Below are positions 6,705-16,482 of a stretch of DNA of 48,865 nucleotides, piece after piece. This DNA comes from an uncultured Pelagibacteraceae bacterium (GTDB lineage: Bacteria; Pseudomonadota; Alphaproteobacteria; Pelagibacterales; Pelagibacteraceae). The stretch's first letter is position 1. The number at the start of each line of letters is the position of its first letter. The notes below the pieces were generated by a model, which did no database searches, was not told where the DNA came from, and saw only the letters and a list, made by a program, of their open reading frames with translations. The stretch is from NCBI GenBank assembly GCA_902574345.1, contig CACGNF010000005.1, forward strand, positions 1 through 48,865, in the 5' to 3' direction. A program made the translations under genes and the position numbers.

Positions 6705-9700
6705 ATGTTTATTACTGAACTAAGCATAAAAAGACCAGCTGTTTCTTGGGTAATGTCTTTAATCTTAATTATTTTTGGTTTGTTTGTATTTTGGAAATTA
6801 CCAGTCAGAGAATTACCCAATGGAATACAACCGCCTGTAGTCCAAGTTCAAGTAGATTATAAATCTGCATCAGCATCAATTGTGGATCAAGAAGTTACTC
6901 AAGTCGTTGAAGATGTTATTGGAGGTGCTGAAGGCATAAAAAATATAGACTCAAAATCCGAGAATGGAAGAAGTACAATCAACGTAGAGTTTGATACTAG
7001 CATTGATCTAGATAATGCTGCGAACGATATAAGAGAGAGAGTTGCGAGAGTTGTAGATAATTTACCATCAGAATCTGATCCTCCTCAAATATTAAAAAGG
7101 GCAGCTGGTTTTACTACGACTATGTGGTTGTCGTTATCATCTGCAACTTGGAGTGATCTTGAATTAGGTGACTATGCAGAAAGATATTTAGTGGATCAGT
7201 TTTCTAGTATTAAAAATGTTGGTAGGATACTTGTTGGTGGTCTGAGAGAATTAAGTATCAGAGTTTGGATAGATCCAATTAAACTTGCTGCAAATGATTT
7301 AACTATTAAGGAAGTCGAACTTGCAATGCGTGGAGAAAATATAAGTCTTCCAGCTGGTACTCTTGAGGCAGATAACATTGACCTAACATTAAATTTAGAT
7401 AAATCCTACAATGATATAAATTCGATAAAACAATTACCAATCAAAAAAACAAATAATAAAGTCATTTTGTTATCTGATGTTGCTGATATTGAATTTGGAC
7501 CTGTTTCAGAAAAAACACTTTTTAAAGCTCAAACAAAAGATCAGGTTAATTTAAGGACAGTGGGTATTGGTATTTATGCGAGAAGTGGTGCTTCAACAGT
7601 CGAACTTTCGAATGAAATCAAAAAAAAGATAGTAGAAGTTAAAAAATCTTTACCAATTGAATTAGATTTAAGAGTTTCATTTAATAGAGCAAACTACGTG
7701 GAGGCTGCTATTGAAGAGGTATATAAAACCCTTTTGATTGCTTTTGTATTAGTAGTACTAATAATTTATTTATTTCTTGGGAATCTTAAAGCTGTAGTCG
7801 TTCCAGCGATTGCTCTTCCAGTAAGCTTGATAGCATCTTTTTTAGGTCTTTATATTTTTGGATTGTCGATAAATATATTTGTTCTTTTAAGTTTTATTTT
7901 AGCGATTGGAATAATTACCGATGACTCGGTTATTATGACTGATGCGATATATCGAAGAATAGAAAATGGAGAAACTCCACTAGTTGCTGCTTATAAAGGG
8001 TCCAAACAAATTTCATTTGCAATCATAGCAACAACATTGATTTTAGTAGCTGTATTTTTACCACTGATATTCATAGAGGGAATCTCAGGAACATTATTTA
8101 GAGAAACAGCAATTGCATTATCATTTTCAATAGTTGTCTCATCATTTGTTGCTCTTACTTTGTCGCCAATGCTCGCTAGTAAATTTTTAAATAAAAAGTC
8201 TTCAAAGAGGATTTTGATTCAAAAATTTGAAAGAATATTTTTAGGATTTTCAAAATTCTATAGAGAGACTTTAGATGTAATTGCTCACAAAACAAAATCA
8301 GTGGGTTTATTTATTGTATTTATAATCATTTGCTCTGTATTGTTGTTTAGTTTCTCTAAAAAAGAATTATTGCCAATGGAAGATCGTGGTGCTTATTTAA
8401 TCATTGGCACAACAGATGAAGGAAGCTCTTTTGAGTACACACAAGAACAAGCACAAAAAGTCGAAGCTAGATTAATTCCACTTTTACAAGCTGAAAATAG
8501 TCCGTACTCAAGATTCATTATGAGAGTACCTGGCTTTGGTAGTTCTGCAAACTCATATAATAGTTTTATCATAATTGCACTTTTAGATGACTGGAAAAAT
8601 AGGAAAAAAGGACAGCAAGTTGTTTTAAGAGAGGCTATTGGAAAAATTGTTACATTGCCTCAAGCTCTTGCATTTCCAATATCTCCACAATCAATCAGGG
8701 TATCTAATTATAATAAGCCAGTACAAATGGTTATTTATGGAAGTACCTATGAGGAACTTGAGGAAATTCAAAAAAGAGTAATTAGAAAATTAAGGTCTAA
8801 CAAAAGTCTCTCAAGAATTGAGTCTGATTACAATCGAAACAAACCTGAGGTGAAATTAATTATTAATAAAAATAAAGCTAAAGATTTAGGTGTATCAACA
8901 AAAGCAATAGGAGAAACACTTGAAACCCTTTATGGCGGAAAAAAAATTACAACTTTCAATAAATTAGGTAAAGAATACCCAATTGTAGTTCAGCAATATT
9001 TATCTGATAGAAGGAATAAAGAAGGAGTTTCAAAAATTTTTGTTCGTTCTGAAACAAATGGAAAACTAATTTCTTTATCAAATTTAGTTAATTTTAAAGA
9101 GGAGGGTTCAGCAAAACAACTTGCAAGGTACAATAGACAACGAGCAGTCACAATATCTGCAAATATTAATGAAGGATATACCTTAACCGAAGCGATAAAA
9201 TTCTTTGAGAATATCATGGCAGATTTGGCTCCAAAAAATCAAATTACTTGGAAAGGTAAATCAGAGGAAATTAAAGAGACTAGTAATGAGTTGTTTATAA
9301 TTTTTGCTCTAGCATTGCTCACAGCTTACTTGGTGATGGCAGCAACATTTAACTCATTCATTCATCCATTCATTATAGTTTTAACTGTTCCTTTGGCAAT
9401 TTTTGGTGGTTTAGTATTTATTTTATTTTTGAATAGTTCAGTTAATATTTTTTCTCAGATCGCTTTGATAATTCTTATTGGTATCTCGACTAAAAATAGT
9501 ATTTTAATTGTTGATTATGCCAATCGAATAAGGACTACAGGAAAAAGTATTGAAATAGCTGTGAAAGAGGCTTGTGCAGTAAGATTCAGACCTATCATTA
9601 TGACATCATTAAGTACAATGATCGCCATGATACCTTTAGTTATAGGGAATATTGGCCCAGGTGCAGGTGAAGGATCAAGATTAGCTGTGGGAGCAACCAT

Positions 9701-9833
9701 CTTAGGTGGTATGATAATTTCAACTTTTTTCACATTATACGTTACTCCATCTATGTATTTAGCTTTAGCAAAAAACACCAAAAGGATTGATGTAATAGAC
9801 CTGGAGTTAAAAAAAGAACTCTCTAAAAAATAA
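6705..9833 (+). CDS. RND (HAE1/AcrB-type) efflux transporter permease
   Basis: Proton-driven trimeric efflux pump of the inner membrane, 1042 residues, full length for the family. Helix 1 is at about 14-32; large periplasmic loops follow (about 35-340 and 555-865), with helix bundles between and after. The proton-relay residues are intact: D406-D407 in helix 4 (G-I-I-T-D-D) and K930 in helix 10 (G-I-S-T-K-N). It abuts the adaptor gene with no spacer, and its last 11 bases overlap the convergent lytic transglycosylase gene. Substrates are unknown; hydrophobic toxicants or lipids are typical. Confidence 0.96.
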   Translation: MFITELSIKRPAVSWVMSLILIIFGLFVFWKLPVRELPNGIQPPVVQVQVDYKSASASIVDQEVTQVVEDVIGGAEGIKNIDSKSENGRSTINVEFDTSIDLDNAANDIRERVARVVDNLPSESDPPQILKRAAGFTTTMWLSLSSATWSDLELGDYAERYLVDQFSSIKNVGRILVGGLRELSIRVWIDPIKLAANDLTIKEVELAMRGENISLPAGTLEADNIDLTLNLDKSYNDINSIKQLPIKKTNNKVILLSDVADIEFGPVSEKTLFKAQTKDQVNLRTVGIGIYARSGASTVELSNEIKKKIVEVKKSLPIELDLRVSFNRANYVEAAIEEVYKTLLIAFVLVVLIIYLFLGNLKAVVVPAIALPVSLIASFLGLYIFGLSINIFVLLSFILAIGIITDDSVIMTDAIYRRIENGETPLVAAYKGSKQISFAIIATTLILVAVFLPLIFIEGISGTLFRETAIALSFSIVVSSFVALTLSPMLASKFLNKKSSKRILIQKFERIFLGFSKFYRETLDVIAHKTKSVGLFIVFIIICSVLLFSFSKKELLPMEDRGAYLIIGTTDEGSSFEYTQEQAQKVEARLIPLLQAENSPYSRFIMRVPGFGSSANSYNSFIIIALLDDWKNRKKGQQVVLREAIGKIVTLPQALAFPISPQSIRVSNYNKPVQMVIYGSTYEELEEIQKRVIRKLRSNKSLSRIESDYNRNKPEVKLIINKNKAKDLGVSTKAIGETLETLYGGKKITTFNKLGKEYPIVVQQYLSDRRNKEGVSKIFVRSETNGKLISLSNLVNFKEEGSAKQLARYNRQRAVTISANINEGYTLTEAIKFFENIMADLAPKNQITWKGKSEEIKETSNELFIIFALALLTAYLVMAATFNSFIHPFIIVLTVPLAIFGGLVFILFLNSSVNIFSQIALIILIGISTKNSILIVDYANRIRTTGKSIEIAVKEACAVRFRPIIMTSLSTMIAMIPLVIGNIGPGAGEGSRLAVGATILGGMIISTFFTLYVTPSMYLALAKNTKRIDVIDLELKKELSKK

Positions 9834-10422
9834 TATATTTATTTTTATTTAAAGAATTGCTGCAACTTAATAATTGTTTTTTATAAATATTAGATTGTTT
9901 CTCAACTTTTTTAGCTAATCCAATAACTTTTTTATTTTTTTTATAATGCTTAAAATTTCCCCAGCCCTCATGATAGGCCAAATATTGTTTAAAAGCGTCT
10001 TGTTTGGAAATTTTTAAAATTGTTTCTGATTTACTAGTATACCAACCAATGAAATCAACACTATCTTTAAATCTAGCTCTTGTTGCTAACTTGTTTCCTG
10101 TTTCTTTTTTATATTGTTCCCAAGTCCCATTTACTGCCTGAGAATATCCAAATGAACTTGATGGGCGTTTATAAGGGATTACTTTAAATATTTTTTGTCT
10201 AGCTGGCTTAGCTAACCAGTCAAAATCTGACTCCATTTTTATTATAGCCAATTGGATATAAATAGGAGTACCCCATTTTTGCTCTGTTTTTTTTGCATAC
10301 TTATACCAGAGATAACGCTCATTAAAAATTGAACAACTATTTGCAGTATTTGATGGAACTGATGAGCATCCTGTTAAGAAAAAAATAAATAGTATAACAA
10401 ATTTATTTTTTAGTGATCCCAT
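9823..10422 (-). CDS. Lytic transglycosylase-like lipoprotein (SLT domain)
   Basis: Probable membrane-bound lytic transglycosylase that cleaves peptidoglycan glycan strands to give 1,6-anhydro-muropeptides. 199 residues with a signal peptide and lipobox L-T-G-C (C19). The SLT domain contains the likely catalytic glutamate E64 in K-M-E-S-D-F, a S-F-G-Y-S-Q-A segment near 112-118 matching the lysozyme-like G-x-x-Q core, and A-Y-H-E-G-W-G near 150. Its start overlaps the upstream VanZ-like gene by 20 bases. Its products would suit the AmpG-like permease and the AmgK/MurU pair elsewhere in this window (inference). Confidence 0.85.
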   Translation of the reverse strand: MGSLKNKFVILFIFFLTGCSSVPSNTANSCSIFNERYLWYKYAKKTEQKWGTPIYIQLAIIKMESDFDWLAKPARQKIFKVIPYKRPSSSFGYSQAVNGTWEQYKKETGNKLATRARFKDSVDFIGWYTSKSETILKISKQDAFKQYLAYHEGWGNFKHYKKNKKVIGLAKKVEKQSNIYKKQLLSCSNSLNKNKYIIF

Positions 10423-10801
10423 ATTTATTTATAAGATTCTTAACAAAAATTACAACTATCACCCCTAATAAATTTCCAAACAGATCTGACCACTGAAAAC
10501 TCCTTTCAGGAATTACTATATGAAACACTTCTAATAGAACTGAAATTACTAAAAGATAATATAAAACTAGTTTTAATTTTTCTGAATTTAAAAAAGTGAA
10601 ATATCCTAAAATAGTAACTAATCCGAATGCGTAAAAGTGGTTAGAGGATATTTGGAGAAAATCTAATGTAATTTGTGGTTGAACTTTACAATTATCAAAA
10701 AAAATACATCCCAATAAACTTCCTGGAAATAAATATAAGATGATTAATAATAAATTAATTACATAAAAAAATATTTTAAATTTTGAAAAAAAATTTATCA
10801 T
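10403..10801 (-). CDS. VanZ-like family membrane protein
   Basis: 132-residue protein with four hydrophobic segments (about 10-28, 52-70, 76-92, 108-124). The VanZ-like signature is seen as E-V-F-H-I-V-I-P-E-R-S-F followed by D-L-F-G-N-L-L-G (about 91-114): acidic and histidine residues before a P-x-R-S turn and a D-x-x-x-N-x-x-G helix. Family members are small integral membrane proteins, mostly of unknown role. It overlaps the downstream lytic transglycosylase gene by 20 bases, indicating cotranscription and perhaps an envelope role. Confidence 0.8.
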   Translation of the reverse strand: MINFFSKFKIFFYVINLLLIILYLFPGSLLGCIFFDNCKVQPQITLDFLQISSNHFYAFGLVTILGYFTFLNSEKLKLVLYYLLVISVLLEVFHIVIPERSFQWSDLFGNLLGVIVVIFVKNLINKYGITKK

Positions 10802-10846
10802 TTAATTTGATGGTGTTATTTATAAATTTAATTTAAAGATAATTAT

Positions 10847-11560
10847 ATGAGTTTTTTAATATTAGTGAGACATGGACAAAGCACATGGAATTTAGAGAAA
10901 AAATTTACTGGTTGGGTTGATGTTGATTTGACCGAAAAAGGTATATTGGAGGCAAAAAAAGCAGGATCCTTATTGAAAAATAAAAACATCAAAATTGATT
11001 TTTATTATACCTCTCTTCAATTAAGAGCAAATAATACTCTTAAAATAATTCAACAAGAATTAGATGATAAAAAAAATTTTACTAAAGCTTGGCAATTGAA
11101 TGAGAGACATTACGGAGCACTAACTGGTTTGAATAAAATTGAAATGAGTAAAAAAATTGGCGAGGATAAAATTTATGAGTTTAGAAGATCATGGGATCTA
11201 AGACCAGATCCACTAAAAAAGGAAAGTCCATATCATCCACTTAATATTGATGCTTATAAACAAATTCCAAAAGAATTATTGCCTAACACTGAGTCTTTAA
11301 AAGACACTTATGAAAGAGTTATTAATTTTTTTGAAAAACACGTAAAAGAAAATTTAAAAAATAATAATGTTTTGATATCTGCACATGGAAACTCTATTAG
11401 GGCTCTATGTAAGAATTTATTTAATTTAAATAATAAACAAATTTCTAATTTAGAAATACCCACTGGAAACCCTATGTTGATAGAATTTAGAGAAAATTTT
11501 GCAATAGCGAAATGTGAATATCTTGATAAGGAAAGAGCTAAAGATCTTTTAGTTTTTTGA
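10847..11560 (+). CDS. gpmA: 2,3-bisphosphoglycerate-dependent phosphoglycerate mutase
   Basis: Interconverts 3- and 2-phosphoglycerate in glycolysis and gluconeogenesis. The histidine phosphatase motif L-V-R-H-G-Q-S (phosphorylated H9) is followed by the W-V-D-V-D-L-T segment, the ERHYGALTG substrate motif near 86, and the second catalytic histidine in S-A-H-G-N-S-I-R-A-L near 179. At 237 residues it has the usual length for the cofactor-dependent enzyme. It stands alone on the plus strand, with its last 23 bases overlapping the convergent murU gene. Confidence 0.95.
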   Translation: MSFLILVRHGQSTWNLEKKFTGWVDVDLTEKGILEAKKAGSLLKNKNIKIDFYYTSLQLRANNTLKIIQQELDDKKNFTKAWQLNERHYGALTGLNKIEMSKKIGEDKIYEFRRSWDLRPDPLKKESPYHPLNIDAYKQIPKELLPNTESLKDTYERVINFFEKHVKENLKNNNVLISAHGNSIRALCKNLFNLNNKQISNLEIPTGNPMLIEFRENFAIAKCEYLDKERAKDLLVF

Positions 11561-12227
11561 AGACATCTAAATTTGTTAAATGATAAAATTTTTTTTTACT
11601 TTGAAAACCATTTAATTCATTTTCTTTTCGTAAATTATCCCATATTTTTGTAATAGAAAAATTTGAGACTCTATACTCTTTAAATAAATTTTTGTTCAGA
11701 ATTTGACAACCAATATATATCAAGTCGTTTTTTTCATTTTTTTTTATCAAATTATTTTCCAATGTGAAATCACCTAAAAAATTTTTATCAAAACTCAATT
11801 CTTTATTTGAAAGCAGGAGAACATTATTTAGTTTATTAGAAAAATAAAAATTTTGCATTTGAGTGATTTCATGAAGATAATCTTTGTGCCATAAAGTATC
11901 AGGGTTAAAAATTATAAAATCGTTATCATCTGAATAATTGATCAAATTTAATATTCCTCCACCTGTATTAAGTATCTCATTTTCCTCTTTGATTATTTGA
12001 ATATTTATTGGAAACTTTTTATTTTCAATAAATTTTGAGATTTGATCACCTAAATGAAATGTGTTGATAAAAATTTTTTGAACACCCAATTTCAAAGTTA
12101 AATTTATGCAGACTTCTAACATTGTTTTATCATTTAATTTCAAAAGAGGTTTGGGTGTCTTTAAAGTAAGTGGATTTAACCTCGATCCGAAGCCTGCGCA
12201 TAGTATCAAAGCTGTTTTAATTCTCAT
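11538..12227 (-). CDS. murU: N-acetylmuramate alpha-1-phosphate uridylyltransferase-like
   Basis: Sugar-1-phosphate nucleotidyltransferase expected to make UDP-MurNAc from MurNAc-1-phosphate and UTP. This is the second step of the cell-wall recycling bypass. 229 residues; the N-terminal signature A-L-I-L-C-A-G-F-G-S-R-L-N-P-L-T ends in K-T-P-K-P-L-L (about 7-28), and an N-P-D-T-L-W metal-site motif is near 111. The amgK gene immediately upstream overlaps it by an ATGA, which is the arrangement known for AmgK/MurU and supports the specific function. A general nucleotidyltransferase remains the fallback call. Confidence 0.85.
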   Translation of the reverse strand: MRIKTALILCAGFGSRLNPLTLKTPKPLLKLNDKTMLEVCINLTLKLGVQKIFINTFHLGDQISKFIENKKFPINIQIIKEENEILNTGGGILNLINYSDDNDFIIFNPDTLWHKDYLHEITQMQNFYFSNKLNNVLLLSNKELSFDKNFLGDFTLENNLIKKNEKNDLIYIGCQILNKNLFKEYRVSNFSITKIWDNLRKENELNGFQSKKKFYHLTNLDVFKKLKDL

Positions 12228-13162
12228 TTAATCTCTTTAAAATTTTGACTTAATAAATTTTTCAAATCAATTAATGTCCGATTTTGATCAATTCGCATAT
12301 TAATCAGTTGCCATGTATAAGGAATAAATCTTAAGTAATTTTTTTTTCTATCCCTGAGTGCTAGGCGGGTAAATATTCCAATAATTTTAAGATTTCTTAA
12401 AACTGATAATATTTCAAAATCATTCTTGAATTTTTTAATATCCAAGTTTTTTTGTTTTTTTGTATAAAACTTAAAAATTTTCTCCTTAAAAGAGTAAGAA
12501 GTTTTTAGTCTCACATCATCTATTAAAGAAGCTAAATCATAAGCTTTGTTACCAATTAATGCGTCCTGACTATCAATAAGACCTATTTGGTTTTTAACTG
12601 ACATTAAATTTGAAACATGAAAATCTCTGTGGACGAAAATATTATCTTTTAATTTTAATTTCAAAGTTAATTCTTTAATAATATTTTTAAATTTGTTACA
12701 AAATCTTTTTTTCCTTAATTTTGATAAATTATTTTTTGCATACCAATCACAAAATAAATTTGCCTCATTTATTAAAACCTTTTTATCATATTTTGGAATT
12801 ATATAATTTTGATTTTTAAAATTTTTTACTTTTCTATGTTTGATAGACTGTATTTGTATTAACAATTTAATTATTCGATTAAAATAGCTTAGTTTATTTT
12901 TGCCCTTTTTTTTTAATGTTTTGAAAACAGTTTCATTTCCAAAATCTTCTATTTCAATGAAATTTTTATCATATCTATGGTTATACAATCGTGGTGCTAA
13001 AATTTTGTTCTTGTTTAAAATTTTATTTATTGCATCGTATACAAGTAAATTTTTAAATTTTTCTTTTTTGGCATAAACAACGATAGAGGATTTACCATTT
13101 ACTTTTTTTCTAAAAAAACTTCTAAAAGATGCATCCCCTTTTATTTTTATTAATTTTGGCAT
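12224..13162 (-). CDS. amgK: Anomeric MurNAc/GlcNAc kinase-like phosphotransferase
   Basis: Aminoglycoside-phosphotransferase-fold kinase, expected to phosphorylate MurNAc or GlcNAc at the anomeric position. 312 residues; the catalytic loop H-R-D-F-H-V-S-N-L lies near 187-195 and the metal-binding aspartates in G-L-I-D-S-Q-D near 205-211. The product would be the substrate of MurU, whose start codon overlaps this stop (ATGA). It sits 14 bases downstream of tsaE, the gene neighbourhood known for alphaproteobacterial amgK. It is lysine-rich and divergent, so the substrate assignment rests mostly on context. Confidence 0.82.
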   Translation of the reverse strand: MPKLIKIKGDASFRSFFRKKVNGKSSIVVYAKKEKFKNLLVYDAINKILNKNKILAPRLYNHRYDKNFIEIEDFGNETVFKTLKKKGKNKLSYFNRIIKLLIQIQSIKHRKVKNFKNQNYIIPKYDKKVLINEANLFCDWYAKNNLSKLRKKRFCNKFKNIIKELTLKLKLKDNIFVHRDFHVSNLMSVKNQIGLIDSQDALIGNKAYDLASLIDDVRLKTSYSFKEKIFKFYTKKQKNLDIKKFKNDFEILSVLRNLKIIGIFTRLALRDRKKNYLRFIPYTWQLINMRIDQNRTLIDLKNLLSQNFKEIK

Positions 13163-13175
13163 TCAGGAATAGAAG

Positions 13176-13625
13176 CTATAAACCTTTAATTTGCACAGAT
13201 CTAGTTTTGTGATCTTTTCCATACTCGAAAACTAATTCTATCAAATTTTTGGGTTTTTCTTTAATTATTTGTGGCCATTCTACTAAAGTAATTGTGTTTT
13301 TATTATCCTCAAATAAATCTAAATTTCTAATTTCCTCAGTAGATTTTAATCTAAATAGATCATAATGATTTATCTTGAAATCATTTATTTGATACTCATT
13401 TAACAAATTAAAAGTGGGACTCGTAACTTCTGTAATCTCCAATTTATTAAGTTTTTGAAATTGATTAATAAGATATCTAATAAAAGTAGTTTTTCCTACT
13501 CCGATTTCACCATATAAAAAAACAAAGCAACCAGGCTTGATTTTTTTTAAAAATGTACTGGCGAGTTCCTCTGTTTCTTTTTCTGAAGATAAATCTATTT
13601 TATCACTTTTAATAGCGGTAGGCAT
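13176..13625 (-). CDS. tsaE: tRNA threonylcarbamoyladenosine biosynthesis ATPase TsaE
   Basis: ATPase that works with TsaB/TsaD to form t6A37 in ANN-decoding tRNAs. The Walker A motif [10 protein letters not shown] is centred near residue 40 and the family motif [11 protein letters not shown] follows near 73. I chose the ATG at 13625 (149 aa, close to the E. coli length), which overlaps the end of ahcY by 17 bases. A GTG at 13655 would give 159 aa and a 47-base overlap, which seems less likely. It lies between ahcY and amgK in one minus-strand operon. Confidence 0.9.
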   Translation of the reverse strand: MPTAIKSDKIDLSSEKETEELASTFLKKIKPGCFVFLYGEIGVGKTTFIRYLINQFQKLNKLEITEVTSPTFNLLNEYQINDFKINHYDLFRLKSTEEIRNLDLFEDNKNTITLVEWPQIIKEKPKNLIELVFEYGKDHKTRSVQIKGL

Positions 13626-14895
13626 TAGGTTTAAAAGGACCTTCGACTCCGACACTTATATAGTCCGCCTGTTCTTTTGATAATTTGGTTAATTTTGCTC
13701 CAACTTTCTTAAGATGAAGTGTGGCAACCTTCTCATCTAAATGTTTTGGTAAAACATAAACTTTGTTGTCATAGTTTTTATGATTATTCCAAAGCTCTAT
13801 CTGGGCAATCACTTGATTAGTAAACGATGCGCTCATTACAAAACTTGGATGACCTGTGGCACAACCTAAATTAACTAATCTACCTTCTGCTAATAAAATA
13901 ATCCTTTTTTTACTTGGTAATTCTATCTCGTGAACTTGAGGTTTTACTTCAGTCCATTTATAATTTTTCAAAGCTTCAACTTGAATTTCGTTATCAAAGT
14001 GTCCTATGTTACACAAAATTGCTCTATCTTTCATTTCTCTCATATGATCAGCTGTAACAATATCTTTGTTACCAGTTGCTGTAACGACGATGTCAGCTTT
14101 GCTAATTGCCTCTTCCATCAAAACCACTTCGTAACCCTCCATTGCTGCTTGTAATGCACAAATTGGATCAGCTTCTGTAACTAATACTCTAGCACCACTT
14201 TGTCTTAAAGATGCAGCACTTCCTTTACCGACATCTCCAAATCCAGCAACTATAGCAATTTTTCCAGACATCATAACATCTGTAGCTCTTCTTATGCCAT
14301 CAACTAAACTCTCTCTACATCCATAGAGATTGTCAAATTTAGATTTGGTGACAGAATCATTTACATTTATTGCAGGCACTAACAAAGTTTTATCTTTTTC
14401 CATTTTATTAAGAGCTTTAATGCCTGTTGTTGTCTCCTCTGAAACACCTTTCACATTTTTAAGTAATTCTTTATACTCTTGATGCATCATTGCAGTGAGA
14501 TCTCCTCCATCATCTAAAAGCATGTTAGGCGCCCAATCTTTTTTACCCTCAATAGTTTGTTTAATACACCAAATATATTCCTCTTCAGTTTCTCCCTTCC
14601 AGGCATATACTGGAATGCCAGCTTTGGCGATTGCAGCCGCTGCATGATCTTGAGTTGAAAAAATGTTACATGATGACCATCTTACCTCCGCACCTAAAGC
14701 AACAAGTGTTTCAATTAAAACAGCTGTTTGAATAGTCATGTGCAGACATCCAATAATTTTTGCTCCTTTTAGCGGTGACTTTCCAGAGTATTCTTCTCTT
14801 AAAGCCATTAAGCCAGGCATTTCACTCTCTGCTATTGAAATTTCTTTTCTTCCAAACTCAGCTTGGGTCAAATCTTTAACTTTGAAATCTTCCAT
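13609..14895 (-). CDS. ahcY: Adenosylhomocysteinase (S-adenosyl-L-homocysteine hydrolase)
   Basis: NAD-dependent cytoplasmic enzyme that splits S-adenosylhomocysteine into adenosine and homocysteine, regenerating the methyl cycle. 428 residues. The active-site stretch [12 protein letters not shown] lies near 178-189, the Rossmann motif GFGDVGKG near 218-225, and the conserved C-terminal end is P-F-K-P-N-A-Y-R-Y. It heads the ahcY-tsaE-amgK-murU run; 45 bases separate it from the sensor kinase stop. I saw no SAH riboswitch in that gap. Confidence 0.97.
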   Translation of the reverse strand: MEDFKVKDLTQAEFGRKEISIAESEMPGLMALREEYSGKSPLKGAKIIGCLHMTIQTAVLIETLVALGAEVRWSSCNIFSTQDHAAAAIAKAGIPVYAWKGETEEEYIWCIKQTIEGKKDWAPNMLLDDGGDLTAMMHQEYKELLKNVKGVSEETTTGIKALNKMEKDKTLLVPAINVNDSVTKSKFDNLYGCRESLVDGIRRATDVMMSGKIAIVAGFGDVGKGSAASLRQSGARVLVTEADPICALQAAMEGYEVVLMEEAISKADIVVTATGNKDIVTADHMREMKDRAILCNIGHFDNEIQVEALKNYKWTEVKPQVHEIELPSKKRIILLAEGRLVNLGCATGHPSFVMSASFTNQVIAQIELWNNHKNYDNKVYVLPKHLDEKVATLHLKKVGAKLTKLSKEQADYISVGVEGPFKPNAYRY

Positions 14896-14940
14896 GGTGC
14901 GTCTTCTAACAATAAAGAATTAATTAATCAATAGAACTCT

Positions 14941-16482
14941 TTAAGCATTTGGAAATATAATTTCCATACTTGCTCCTTTTCTGTCTAATCTGTTAGATGC
15001 TTTTATTGAAGCATTATGTAAATCGACTAAATTTTTAACTATATTTAAACCAAGTCCTGAATGTTGTCCAAATTTATCAGGTCTATTACTATAAAATCTT
15101 TTAAATATTTTATTAGTATCTTTTTCTTTAAATCCTTGTCCTTCATCTAAAATATTGATTGAAACTTTGTCATTTTCTAATTTTGAAACCTTAACAATTA
15201 CATCTTTATTATCACCACTGAAAGATATTGCGTTATCCAAAAGATTAGCAACTATTTGTTCAATCCTATTTTCTATTCCATTTATCAAATATTTGTTTTT
15301 TCCATCGTTCGAATAAGAAATATTTATTCCTCTTTTTAATTTATAAATATTATTAAAATCATCTACTACTGATTTAATAATTGGCTCGATATCAAGTTTT
15401 TTAATTTTTTCTTTACTTAACGCAACTTCATCTTTTAGCATTTGTGAATAATCTGTAATTAATCTTTCAATTCTTTGAACATCATGACTCAAAATATCAA
15501 TTAATTTAATCCTTTGCTCAACATCAGTAGTATCATGTAAAATTTCAGATGCACTCTTGAGAGAAGCTAGTGGATTTCTTATTTCATGAACTAAATCTGT
15601 TGAAAAATTTTCAGCATGTGAAATCCTTTTAGTTAATTCACTTGTCATATCATCTAGTGATTTTGAGAGTAATCCTAGTTCATCATTTCTTTTTTTTAAA
15701 ATATCAAGATTAGTAACTTTCGGATCTTTATTTCTGATTGTTTCAGTGTACGTTACTAAATTTTTAATTGGTTTTAAGAAATATCTATTTAAAACAAATG
15801 AGAAAATTAATATTACTAAACCAATAGCTAAAGCTGTTCTAATTACAAAAGTCTTTCTTTCATCTATAGCTGCTTTAACATCATTTGCATTTTCTGTAAT
15901 AGCTAAATAGCCAATGTTTTCATCTTTTTGCATTACATTTTTAATTGTTGTCAGCTTAAATTTATTGAACTCTTCTTGGGTAAAAGTAAAAGGTGTTCCA
16001 AAATTTTTAGAAGATGCGTAATTTAAAAGTACATCATTAAGAGAAACAACGTTATTATTTCCAACATCAATATTTTTTTTCTCAGTGATTTCTTTAGTTT
16101 TTTTTTCAGTTAATACTTCAAATTCAACAATATCTAATCTTTGTGAAAACGATCTAGGATCAAGATCTAAGGTATCTGTATCACCAATTAAGTTTAGTTG
16201 ATTATCAAAAAATATCACTCTATCTAAATTTTGAAAAAGAAATCTTGTGGAAAAAAGAAATTTCCTGATATCATCTTCTACAAATTCGACATTTAGTCTT
16301 GTCAAATTATCAATAGTATTATTAATCACTTCAATGTGATTAGATGATTTTTTTTTTATTAAATTTGGTTGAACATTTTTTAAGTAAATAAAAAGAAAAA
16401 TTCCAATAATTGTAAAAAAAATAAAATTAATAAATAAAAATTTTTTTAATATAGATAAGTTTTTAAGAAGGTTGCTTAACAT
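14941..16482 (-). CDS. chvG: Sensor histidine kinase, ChvG-type
   Basis: Inner-membrane sensor kinase partner of the adjacent ChvI-type regulator. 513 residues: TM1 at about 14-34, a periplasmic sensing domain (about 36-212), TM2 at about 213-231, HAMP (about 232-285), H-box H-E-I-R-N-P-L with phospho-acceptor H299, N-box with N-L-L-D-N-A, then G-box motifs D-E-G-Q-G-F and G-L-G-L-N-I-V. ChvG/ChvI systems in alphaproteobacteria respond to envelope stress and acidity. Its ATG overlaps the chvI stop (TGATG). The usual hprK/PTS genes seen next to chvG in Rhizobiales are absent. Confidence 0.88.
   Translation of the reverse strand: MLSNLLKNLSILKKFLFINFIFFTIIGIFLFIYLKNVQPNLIKKKSSNHIEVINNTIDNLTRLNVEFVEDDIRKFLFSTRFLFQNLDRVIFFDNQLNLIGDTDTLDLDPRSFSQRLDIVEFEVLTEKKTKEITEKKNIDVGNNNVVSLNDVLLNYASSKNFGTPFTFTQEEFNKFKLTTIKNVMQKDENIGYLAITENANDVKAAIDERKTFVIRTALAIGLVILIFSFVLNRYFLKPIKNLVTYTETIRNKDPKVTNLDILKKRNDELGLLSKSLDDMTSELTKRISHAENFSTDLVHEIRNPLASLKSASEILHDTTDVEQRIKLIDILSHDVQRIERLITDYSQMLKDEVALSKEKIKKLDIEPIIKSVVDDFNNIYKLKRGINISYSNDGKNKYLINGIENRIEQIVANLLDNAISFSGDNKDVIVKVSKLENDKVSINILDEGQGFKEKDTNKIFKRFYSNRPDKFGQHSGLGLNIVKNLVDLHNASIKASNRLDRKGASMEIIFPNA

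Noticed and set aside
5835..9833. Cation efflux (CusA/CzcA-type) identity of the RND pump
   Set aside because: The helix 4 and 10 relay residues and overall sequence fit the HAE1/AcrB-type, and there are no metal-binding methionine clusters.
13930..14154. Plus-strand open frame of 74 codons inside ahcY
   Set aside because: Complementary to strongly conserved AhcY coding sequence, with no recognisable protein features. The same reasoning removed other open frames lying opposite or inside clear genes.
14896..14940. SAH riboswitch in front of ahcY
   Set aside because: The gap is just 45 bases and A/T-rich, too short and without paired GC-rich stems.
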